Below, piece by piece: positions 55,955 through 64,000 of a stretch of 64,000 bases of DNA. A model generated the notes under the pieces. That model was given only the letters and a program-made list of their open reading frames with translations. It made no database searches and was not told where the DNA came from. Made by a program: the position numbers and the translations under genes. Numbering within the stretch: position 1 is the stretch's first letter; the number at the start of each line of letters is the position of its first letter. Origin of the DNA: Heterodera schachtii (lineage: Eukaryota > Nematoda > Chromadorea > Rhabditida > Heteroderidae); assembly GCA_023374025.1 (NCBI GenBank), contig SIJG01000047.1, positions 702,840-766,839 of the forward strand. Reading direction: 5' to 3'.

Positions 55955-56489
55955 TTATTTTATTTTTTGTTGCTCTCGACACAATTTGCTCGAGCAAGTG
56001 CTGGTCCTGTCGCCGCCATTGGGGCTACCGCTCGAATTTTAAATTCATTGAAAAGTCTTGGAACAGCACAAGCGCTTGTATCTGGAGCAATTGGTACGGC
56101 AAGTGATGCTTCCATGGCAGTGATAATCGATTCAATAATTGGTAATTTAAAAAATCAAGGTAAATTTCACAAAAAATATATTTAATTATATTAAAAAATG
56201 TAAAATCAGAAATTAAAAACAGAAAACGCTGATTTTTGTCGCCCCGTTGTTTCCAATAACTTTTGTCATCTCGGGTGGGGAATTGCTTGTTGAAGGTGAA
56301 AACTTCAAGATCGACTACATTTTCTCTTTTTGAGCGGCTCAGTGACAGACGACATCTAAAAGAAATTTGTTTTGAGGGCACTGATGGAGCAATGAAAAGT
56401 ATCCACAGAGAAGAGAAGAACTTATCACTATTATTCATGTATGCCCTGGTGAAAGACAGAAAATTAGAAGTGTATCTTTGCAATTAACC
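55955..56489 (+). pseudogene. Small secreted-protein family, second gene, right arm
   Basis: LLLSTQFARASAGPVAAIGA, TARILNSLKSLGTAQALVSG, AIGTASDASMAVIIDSIIGN, then a GGTAAATTT donor. The second block (VAPLFPITFVISGGELLVEG, ENFKIDYIFS) is followed one frame on by LSDRRHLKEICFEGTDGAMK and ends MYALVKDRKLEVYLCN-TAA. One indel at TCTCTTTTTGAG breaks it. No ATG precedes LLLST in frame. Confidence 0.5.
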
Positions 56490-56499
56490 TCCTTTTTTC

Positions 56500-56710
56500 C
56501 ACTTACATTCGTAATTGCCGGAGTGGAAATTTTAGTGGAGCAAGACAAATTGGAAATGAAATACATTTTCAATTTGTTTGAAAGATTGATAAAACGCCGA
56601 CAGCTCAAAAATTCTATTTTTTGGAGCAGAAGACGAAACGAAGGAAATCCACAAAGATGGAAAGAATTTGTCGCTTCTTTTGATGTACGCCTTGATGAAT
56701 TCAAAAATTG
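56500..56710 (+). pseudogene. Small secreted-protein family, C-terminal block outside the palindrome
   Basis: FPLTFVIAGVEILVEQDKLE, MKYIFNLFERLIKRRQLKNS, then a slip and KEFVASFDVRLDEF-like codons. It is closest to the 24.8-kb gene (EILVEQDK). It lies just beyond the right arm and has no mirror on the left, so the palindrome ends between 56489 and here. Confidence 0.5.
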
Positions 56711-58919
56711 GATAGTCTTTTTCTGTGATAATATTGTTTTTTATAATTGATAAAATATTTATTTTAAAAAGCAAGATTAGAAAATGTAAAGATAACTATA
56801 TTTATTTTGGTATGAAAATAAGACATTAAGAAATTAAAAAACAAAATTATTTTATAAAACATAATGATTAGAAATAACAAAAACTATTTTTATAAAAATT
56901 TTGAAAATTACAGGGATCATGTTATTAATTCAATTAATTCAGTATCTTTTTATTTGTTTTTTATCAAGCGACTTGATTAAGTAACTGATTTCCAGAAAAT
57001 GATTAAAATAATCAAATCTGAAAGACTTTGCTGCCAAAGAAAGGTTGACAAAAAATGTTACAATTCGACTTCTCTCGCCGAGAGGGACCAAATATTATAT
57101 TATGAAAATCAAAGGTGCAATTTACTCTAAGATTACCAATTCGAAATGGTTTTTCATTGTTTTTACCGCCTTTTTGGGTTTTTTTCTTTTTTCATAACTT
57201 TCTATTAAATTCGGTAACAAATCGCATAAAGTTTAAAAAAACTGTGTAGCCAAAATTCTAAACTGGCACCGCCTTTCGGCACCATTTTTGTTAGCAATTG
57301 CTTTTGTTTAGTAATATGCAAATGCCTTTATTTCATCTTTATTTTTATTATTTCGTAAAAATTTTAAAAATTTGAAATAAAATAAATTTTATTTTATTTA
57401 AATATTCATTCATCCATTTTAGAGGTAATTTTTTGCTGGATTTTTTAATCAATTTTTAAAAATTTTTAATTTTTGACCAAAATTTTGGATTAGCGAAAAT
57501 AGAGAAAAGTCATCCCTGTAAGTTGTTCAATTAATGGAAATCTTTTTTGATCGAACTGTTATGCTGTTTATCTAGGCTTTTTTAAATGCGGGCCTTTCCC
57601 ATAAAATGAAAAAATTTTCAAAAATTAGAGACTGAGAATACTGATAAAAAACATTATTAAAAATACTAATGGAAACACATGTCTTCATATTTAATTAAAA
57701 TGTGTTAAATTTTAATGATTCAAGCTTAAGTCCAGAAAAAATTTCCGAATAATTAATTTAATTATTTAATAATATTAATTGATAATTGAAATTTACTAGC
57801 CAAAATTGAATATTCTTTGAAAATCACAAAAAAGTTTTCAAAATTTATATTTCATCAAAGTAAAAATTAAAATTTCTAAGGGATCAGCAATATTCGGTCT
57901 AAACTTTAGATCTTACGAGATAAAGCCCGAGGGACAGAATGACCTGTTGGTTTCACCCAAGCTAAAAATCTTGAAACCGGAAAAATTTCGAAACCAGGAT
58001 TCACTCCTGAAATCCTTAATTCCATGACCGGATAGATTCCCTAGGTTCGAATTATTAAATATTTTTTTTTTGCAAAATTTTTGTGATTTTTTTGTAACAA
58101 GATTAAAAATCGAATAGTTAAAAATTTTGGTTAGTAATATTATCGCCACTTCAACGTTTATTCATAACTAGGCACTAAAAATCGCGAAAAAGGCATGAAA
58201 TAGGCATTTAAAAATTTTTTATTAACGATTTTAGGGAGTAAAACACGCGTAGAAGCTTGAAGCTTCAAACCAAGCGGAAAATGTATGGGGGTCAGTGCCA
58301 AAATGTTGAACAAAGTTCTGGGAAAGAAAAATTAAAATAAAATGAATTCATTCCCTTCTTTGCTCAGGCTCAATTCGTTCTATTTTGTTTCCGTATCCGT
58401 TACTTTTTAAAAATTTTGGTGCAAAACTTATGTAACACCCTAAGTTATGGTAAATAGTTATGATGTCATCGGAAATATGTTTAATTTATTCATTTTATAA
58501 CGATTTGGCATATTTTGTCATAACAAATAATGATGCTTAATAACAAAAAAGTTTAACCAAAAAAAATCAATTATAATGTAAAAAAAAGTTAATATATTTT
58601 CATTATTAAATAAAATAAACATATCACAAAATGATAGACTTGGAGATGTATATGTTTCAAAATATATATGAGAGGGAAGAGAAAATAAAATTGGTTGGAA
58701 ATTAGGCGAGAATGCTAAGTATGACGACAGAAAAAATGCAAATGACTTTATTAATTAATAGTCGTGTAAAATATTGTTGTAGACGGTTATTTCTGCAATA
58801 TTCACTGATAAAAAAAAACAAAAATTAAAAAAAAAAATTGAAACGATAATAACAAAAACGAAATATAAAATCCTTTTTAAAGTTTTCGGAAAAATAACAA
58901 AAATTTGTTCATCGCATTG
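56711..58919. other. AT-rich intergenic DNA
   Basis: About 2.2 kb with no supported gene, RNA or clear element. Frames such as 57913-58149 are low-complexity. Confidence 0.5.
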
Positions 58920-59712
58920 TCAGCTCAGCCAACTCGGCGACAAAATGACATAATAAGCGAAAAGGGGCGACTTAAAAACGGGGGACAGTGCGTAGGGGGA
59001 GAGGAAAAGACCGCCCAGCAATTTGGGAGAGAACATTTGCGGGCTTAGCACGAACGGGGAGAGCACAGTGGGCGACATCATTGTCGGGTCGAGAATGGCC
59101 GGGGTCAGCACCAACGGGGACAGAATGGTCGGATGTAAGAAATGGGGGGCCATTATTAGCGGGGTTAAGATGGCCGGACTCAAAATCTGAGAAAGCAAAA
59201 TGAAATATGTGGATTTTCAAATTTAAAACTTACCAAACTGTTCAAAAACCCTAAAAATTTAATTTAATTTTTTTTTTCATTTAAATTTTTATTTTACCTG
59301 GCGACAAAATAAATGGCGCCATAATTATTGGAGTCAAAATAATGGATGAGAAGATGAGCGGAGACAAAACCACGGGAGTCATTATACGAGGCGATAAAAT
59401 CCAAAATATGATTTGGTCCAATTAAACAAAATTAAAGAGTTAATTAATGCGAACCGAAGGAGAGAAAAGGCGAGGCGACAAAATTGCAGGCCAAAAGTTT
59501 TGAAAAGGATAAATAAAAAGCAATTAGACAATTAAGCCAAAACGGAACCCCATAATGCTCGGGGACAAAATGCTCGGAGAGAAGACAAGCGGAGAAAGAA
59601 CAAGCGGATTGCCAATTCTATTGGATAAAATTATATTTATATTATTATTCTTTACTCATTATTTTGCCAACCTTGGCTTTTTGATGCCCGGTCTAAACAC
59701 AATCGGGGAAAG
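58920..59712 (-). CDS. LSP-repeat moulting protein (MLT-10-like), 3' exons
   Basis: Exons on the minus strand repeat the pattern LSPxxLSP/LTP: 59672-59712 (LSPIVFRPGIKK), about 59570-59617 (NPLVLSPLVFSPSILSPSI), a piece near 59465-59500 (AILSPRLFSPSV), about 59298-59399 (ILSPRIMTPVVLSPLIF, SSIILTPIIMAPFILSP), a 17-base exon 59234-59250, and 58920-59186 (ILSPAILTPLIMAPHF to SPLFAYYVILSPSWLS, TGA). The last three join in phase. This proline/serine repeat is the mark of MLT-10 and relatives, nematode proteins needed for cuticle moulting. N-terminal exons are not identified; some junctions in the 59400-59660 part are unsure. Confidence 0.6.
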
Positions 59713-60111
59713 CTGAAAATACAAGTAAAGGAATGGACGATTGATTTTGCTAACTTTGGGCTAGCAAAAAGTACAGGTCCTTCTTCAGAATTTTGTCACA
59801 AAAAATTTAAAAAATTTATATTAAAAACCACAGATTTTGACTAACTCCACTTCGTATTTTTTTTTTCAAAAATACCGATATCATCAGAATTCGGTTTTTA
59901 ATAGAGTTGCACGGGACCGGGTCGGGAATTCCCGGGTTTTTAGGTCCCGCTCCCGGTTTTTGAAATCCCAGTTCGCTTTTTAATAAAATATATTTGAAAC
60001 TATTTCAAGGAATAATAAATCTTCGAATCAAAATCATTCATCTTTTAGCCCCGAATTCCTTGCCATATTAAACAGACCACGTCATTTTGTCGGAGATCAA
60101 ATGAGCTCATC
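59713..60111. other. Possible intron or upstream DNA of the MLT-10-like gene
   Basis: Contains GACCGGGTCGGGAATTCCCG, a GC-rich patch with the palindrome GGGAATTCCC near 59924. No exon identified. Confidence 0.35.
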
Positions 60112-60369
60112 TCAGACAGTTGACGAATGTCGGTTTCTATCATCTGCAACAAAGCAAATGATTGTTGTCAATTCAATTATCTTCATGAATTCCATCCATT
60201 CGTTTTGGCCCAATAATTTTTGCTTGTTTGGCCCACTTTGCTGACGGAAGTGCCGTTCTTCACAATTGTCAATAAGCGCCGCAATGTTTCCGAGTCGTTG
60301 AAGGGCGAGCTGTGAAATAAAAATAGGGGCGTCTTTGTCCTTTTTCATCACACCATCGGCTTTTACCAT
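60112..60369 (-). CDS. Hypothetical exon
   Basis: 85-codon frame from an ATG: MVKADGVMKKDKDAPIFISQ, LALQRLGNIAALIDNCEERH, with balanced amino-acid use, unlike the AT-rich junk frames nearby. It could be an upstream exon of the MLT-10-like gene on the same strand. No family recognised. Confidence 0.3.
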   Translation of the reverse strand: MVKADGVMKKDKDAPIFISQLALQRLGNIAALIDNCEERHFRQQSGPNKQKLLGQNEWMEFMKIIELTTIICFVADDRNRHSSTV

Positions 60370-60664
60370 TGAGGAGAATTAAACAATAAAATATTTTATC
60401 CGAAGAGATTATTATTCGCAGCCAATTCTATGGATAACGGAGATCCTGCTAAAAGTGACACTACAGTACCCGTTTTACATTAAAATGACAATTCCCCCCC
60501 CCCCCCACCCCGGTAATTAAAATTTTATCGTTTTGTCTCTTTATTAATAGATTACGAATATTTCTTGAGCAGTTTTCGAGTTTGTATTCGAAAGCCTTGT
60601 TATTTTCAAAAAGAAAAGTTATAATATATCATATCTAGTTTTGTGTGTAGAACATAAAAGGTAA

Positions 60665-60736
60665 CTCGCCCGGTGGGACTCGAACCCACGACTCCAGCAA
60701 TCCGTGCCGTGATTTAACCAACTGAGTTACGGGCGC
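60665..60736 (-). tRNA. tRNA-like sequence (pseudogene or SINE head)
   Basis: 72 bases. The minus strand has GCGCCCG and CGGGCGA as acceptor arms (6 pairs), an A box TAACTCAGTTGG and a strong T arm GTGGG-TTCGAGT-CCCAC with a consensus B box. The D stem does not pair and the anticodon arm is irregular, so no isotype is given. Polymerase III promoter boxes are intact. Confidence 0.5.
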
Positions 60737-61837
60737 TCCTGTTATAAGCTCTCCCAGGTCCTTTATCCCACTTTCCCCACACTCCTTTCCTTCTGGCATC
60801 ACAATTATGCATTGAAAATTGAACATCTACGCATTTGATGTTAAAGTATATTTATAAAGCCAGACGACGAATTTATTCGACCGAAGTAGAATTTTTCCAA
60901 TTCGATTAAAAAAGATAAATAAATCGAAATAAATTATAGATTTTAATTTTTCAATGAAAAATTGAAAAATTTGAATTTTTGTTCGCATTCGGTTCCGGTG
61001 TTCGGAGTTACTCAAAATAGATGTCAAATTCGTGATCATCGAACTAGAAAACCATTGCAAACATGTTTTCATGACTTTTTTAAAAACAAAACAAAAAAAT
61101 TCGGTTCTGGTTGGTTTTATGCGTCCCATGAATGAATATCCTCAGTTTCTTAAGCCATACCTTTTTCTTACTTGACCAATACCTCTATTCTCGGTATCAA
61201 ACGAAAGATAAAAGTCTCGCGATTTTATAAAAACAAGAAAAGAGCAAATACTGGCATTAAAAAAGAAATTAGAATGAGAAAACACAAAATTCAACTTTTT
61301 CGAGAATAATTTTTTGTCAATTGCCTTAAGACAAAAGCTTCTATAGACCTTAAGCTTTCGTTTGATACCAAGAACCGGCCCCAGACGGAACTGACCCGCT
61401 TCGTTACATTGGAAGTTGAATTTAAAATAGGGGCCGAACTTTCGAAGAATTTTCAAAAATATTTTTTATTTTGCCTTTTTCACTTAAAATTTCATTGAAC
61501 TCACTGGAAACAGGTTATGGTTAAAAATAAACGTCAGATTCGCTGATCATTATCAAAAATTAGCCTAGAAGAATTTCAGGGGGTGACAAAACTTGTAGTT
61601 GGACATTTGCGGACCATCCGGGATTTTTTTTTCATATTTATGTACATATTTTGACCAATTTTTGTACATATTTTTGACATCCCTAATAATAGATAATGCT
61701 CGAGAATATCCCGAATAATTCGGCACATCCGTCCAATTCTTTTGAGCCGCGATTCCCTCCTCATCCGCTGTTAGTGTTCGTTCTGATGCCTGAAAATTTG
61801 TTGTTTTTTTTGATCAAAAAACATCCTCCCATTTTAC
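60737..61837. other. Spacer with diverged relatives of the 49-kb foldback element
   Basis: 60950-61060 (TTCGGTTCCGGTGTTCGGAG, ATTCGTGATCATCG) and 61505-61590 (AAATAAACGTCAGATTCGCT, GATCATTATCAAAAATTAGCC) resemble the arm of the element at 49035-50021. GGTATCAAACGAAAG (about 61192) and its inverse (about 61352) form another short inverted repeat. No gene. Confidence 0.45.
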
Positions 61838-61934
61838 CCATCGGCGTTTTCCCGCTGCTCAGCCGCCACGGCACGGAAAATGTCAATCATTTCGGCAAGT
61901 CCGCTTTCTTCAGCCAAGTCGCGCGCCCGTTTGC
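61838..61934 (-). CDS. Ankyrin-type repeat exon
   Basis: 97 bases between a TTTACAG acceptor and a GTAAAA donor read KRARDLAEESGLAEMIDIFR then AVAAEQRENADG. The pattern K-x-A-R-D-L-A-x-x-x-G is the end of an ankyrin repeat, with helix 2 after it. It is much more GC-rich than the flanks and keeps both splice sites. Partner exons were not found within the window, so the gene may be spread over long introns or lie partly beyond it. Confidence 0.5.
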
Positions 61935-63708
61935 CTGTAAATGGGAGAAAATGCTTTTCACCAAATTAAATTGCATTTCATTTAGGCCATTGTCTCAAAC
62001 GGATAAAAGCAATGAAAAAATGTTCTCGAGCCCCGCGGGGCAAGCAGTGATCAGCGGAATGAATGAATGAATTATTTCAGAAATGATCGATCCTTTTTTG
62101 AATTCTTAATTGGAATACCTATATTATTTTTCATTTGTTAAATCAAAAATTTGGATGTTATTGCAATTAACAAGAGCGCGGATATTTGAAAATTCTGGTT
62201 AAGTAAGGATAAGAGAATCTAGACCCGGACCGGTTTTCGAGATTAAAAATTTCATGATCCGTTTCACACAATTAAAACGAAGGAGAGCCTTCAGGTGGCG
62301 GTGGAATTTCAAAGAGACTTTAACCGCCCAAATTAAAATTCCTTTTTCTTTCATTTCTCTTTTATCCTTCTTTCTCTTTTTTCTTTGTCAGCGTCTTGCT
62401 CAAATAAAAATGGTAATAAAAAAAAAATTCAAAAATGTTTCTGTTCTTTTCCATTTTGTGGGTCATCGTTTTGCCGTGAATTATTTTATGCCCCCGCCCC
62501 CCTCATTAATATTAATTGTTATTAGTGACCTTTCAGCGACAGCATAAGGTTTATTTTTAAAATGGGGGTCTTCTTATCCTGCTAGGCACGCCGGAAATTT
62601 TTTTTTGAAATTTTAATACATTTTATTAAGATTGATTAATTAGAATTTTTTGAAAAATTGCCAATTTTTTCTTGGAAAAATTTTTAATTTCGGGGAGGGG
62701 GGTGAATTCCCCGCCCCCTGGCTACGAGCCTGCGCTTCCAATGGATGAATATTGTGAGCTGTATGTACCACCACCCGAAAAATCGAGAGATGAACCGATA
62801 AATAAAGAGTACAGAGAAAAATACATCTCTCATATTGGCGTGCCATTTCTTCATCTCTCTCTGTTAATAGAGAAAAACTGATTTTACTTTTCTTTATATT
62901 TATTTATTTTTTTTTTAAAACACCTGTTGATTTTCGTAATATATAATTAATAATTAATTAACCAATTAAAGTATGGCCAGCCAACACCGCCGATGATATT
63001 GGCCAACAAAATGGAAATGTGCGGGAAAAAGTTTCAGCATTTTGGCTCAAAATTGTGTTGCTTGTTTTTTGGTGCTTGTGTTCTCAATTGGCTTGCTTTG
63101 TTTGGTTGGTTTTCAATTTTATTTATTTAATTGAAAATTATTTTCAAATTTTTATTTAATTTCTTTATTATTAATAAATTTTAGCTTTATTTTTGTATTT
63201 TTTCATCTATACCTTATTTAGCTATTTTTCAGATTTTTAACTTAAATTTCGGGAAATTAAATAATTTTAGAAATTTTCTCGATTTTGAAAATTTATTTAC
63301 ATTTTATTGCCGGGAAATTGAGGTACAGTATGTGTTTTGTTGGTACAGTATAATAATTTTGATTTGGTTTTATTGCAAAAATGAGTATCTTTTCACATAA
63401 AATAAACCCCATTAATAACTACAGTGTGTAACAGGGATGGATGGCATTGAGGCATGGGAATTCCGACGTACAAAATTTTTTTGTAAATCGGAATTTTTAC
63501 CTCAAAAATGTCAGGAAGTGGTAAAACAACTCAGAAAAATTTGGCCATATTTTGCAATAAATTTTTATTTTCTTAAGACACAATGTTTCTTTTTAAAGAA
63601 AAAAATTATTTTTTTTTTGCAAAATTATAAGAATTTTCCGCTTTAAAATTTATAAAACTAATTGTAAGCAAATTTTTTTGTAATAATTTGAAACCAACAA
63701 TTTTACAG
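61935..63708. other. AT-rich intergenic or intronic DNA
   Basis: No supported gene. Frames at 62254-62547 and 62672-62881 are not supported by family or splice signals. Confidence 0.45.
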
Positions 63709-63909
63709 GTGATTATCAGCGAGATGAAAAGCGTAATGCCTTTTGTAATTGGATTGGTCGTCGCCGCTTGTCTTCTCTTCATTCTTTTAAAAGTTAATTG
63801 TGGAAAAGAGAAAAGAGGAGAAATGGAAGAGAATAAGGAAGAGAAAGGAAGAGAAGAAATGGAAGAGAATAAGGAAGGGAAGAGGAGAAGAATTAGCGGA
63901 GGAAAATAA
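63709..63909 (+). CDS. Single-TM exon with Glu/Lys-rich tail
   Basis: After TTTTACAG: VIISEMKSVMPFVIGLVVAA, CLLFILLKVNCGKEKRG, then repeats of EMEENKEEKGRE-type units to TAA. One strong transmembrane segment (about residues 10-28) followed by a highly charged cytosolic-type tail. An upstream exon is needed for a start. Repeat-length changes are likely in the tail. Unknown function. Confidence 0.4.
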   Translation: MIISEMKSVMPFVIGLVVAACLLFILLKVNCGKEKRGEMEENKEEKGREEMEENKEGKRRRISGGK

Positions 63910-64000
63910 TGGAGAAGAAGAGGGAGGAGGAGGAATGGAAGATAATAAGGAAGAGAAAGGAAGAGAAGAATTGGTGGAAGAGAATGAGGAGGAAGGTGAG
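63815..64000. repeat. Purine-rich minisatellite (GAA/GGA)
   Basis: Units like GAAGAGAATAAGGAAGAGAA recur at about 33-base and longer spacing up to the window end. Confidence 0.7.

Larger units (their letters stand above)
54166..56489. repeat. 2.3-kb palindrome with almost no spacer
   Basis: Bases 54166 to about 55315 are the inverse of about 55340 to 56489, with the centre near 55327. Pairs can be seen throughout: GGTTAATTG (54166) with CAATTAACC (to 56489), the TTTTGCTGCTCTCGAC start of the right gene with its inverse near 55204, and TTTAAATAGACAAAAC with the GTTTTGTGTGCCTATTTAAA side at the centre. Arms are near-identical with scattered indels. Each arm holds three pieces of the small secreted-protein family. 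Confidence 0.9.

Noticed and set aside
60481..60520. Poly-C stretch as a functional site
   Set aside because: A single short run, probably low-complexity noise.
62672..62881. 69-codon frame with PPPGYEPALP
   Set aside because: No splice signals, family or conserved neighbour; codon pattern not convincing.

Overview
The window looks like nuclear DNA from a tylenchid plant-parasitic nematode, probably a cyst nematode (Heteroderidae). The evidence is AT-rich intergenic DNA, short GT-AG introns, a 5S rRNA of nematode type, SPRY genes with the GDVVGCGVxLATRQ signature known from cyst-nematode SPRYSEC/RanBPM-like proteins, a multicopy F-box-type family, Patched-related and GT31 galactosyltransferase exons, and a moulting protein rich in LSP repeats (MLT-10 type). 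The species is inference.

Layout. 1-5.1 kb: broken F-box-family fragment, terminal exon of a Patched-related gene, last two exons of a GT31 galactosyltransferase. 5.2-7.3 kb: repeat-derived DNA with a hAT-type non-autonomous element flanked by 8-bp target duplications. 7.3-14.8 kb: tandem array of a 664-bp unit (11 full copies plus a partial). 15.6-19.1 kb: two more F-box-family genes, both damaged. 18.9-32.4 kb: mosaic of segmental duplications of the first 6 kb, with repeated Patched and GT31 pieces, a small secreted-protein gene on the minus strand and several short inverted-repeat elements. 34.1-38.3 kb: the most notable locus, a U2 snRNA gene (minus strand) split after nucleotide 38 by a 3.95-kb non-LTR retrotransposon in the same orientation. 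Its long open frame encodes two N-terminal zinc fingers, a reverse transcriptase and a CCHC/restriction-like endonuclease. 39.3-53.2 kb: a triplicated unit of about 4.4 kb, each holding a TATA-driven 11-exon coiled-coil/SPRY gene on plus and a 5S rRNA gene on minus. The third copy reads as an intact 447-codon gene; the first two each have one single-base frameshift. A 987-bp foldback element sits in the third unit, with the empty site preserved in the other two. 54.2-56.5 kb: a 2.3-kb near-spacerless palindrome carrying mirrored copies of a small secreted-protein family. 56.5-64 kb: sparse; MLT-10-like gene, tRNA-like sequence, an ankyrin-type exon, and a single-TM exon with a Glu/Lys-rich tail.

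The genes do not form a pathway. What links the window is duplication and mobile-element activity: tandem array, segmental duplicates, palindrome, triplicated SPRY-5S unit and a target-specific retroelement in a spliceosomal RNA gene. Many single-base frameshifts lie in A or T runs, so some apparent pseudogenes may be assembly errors.
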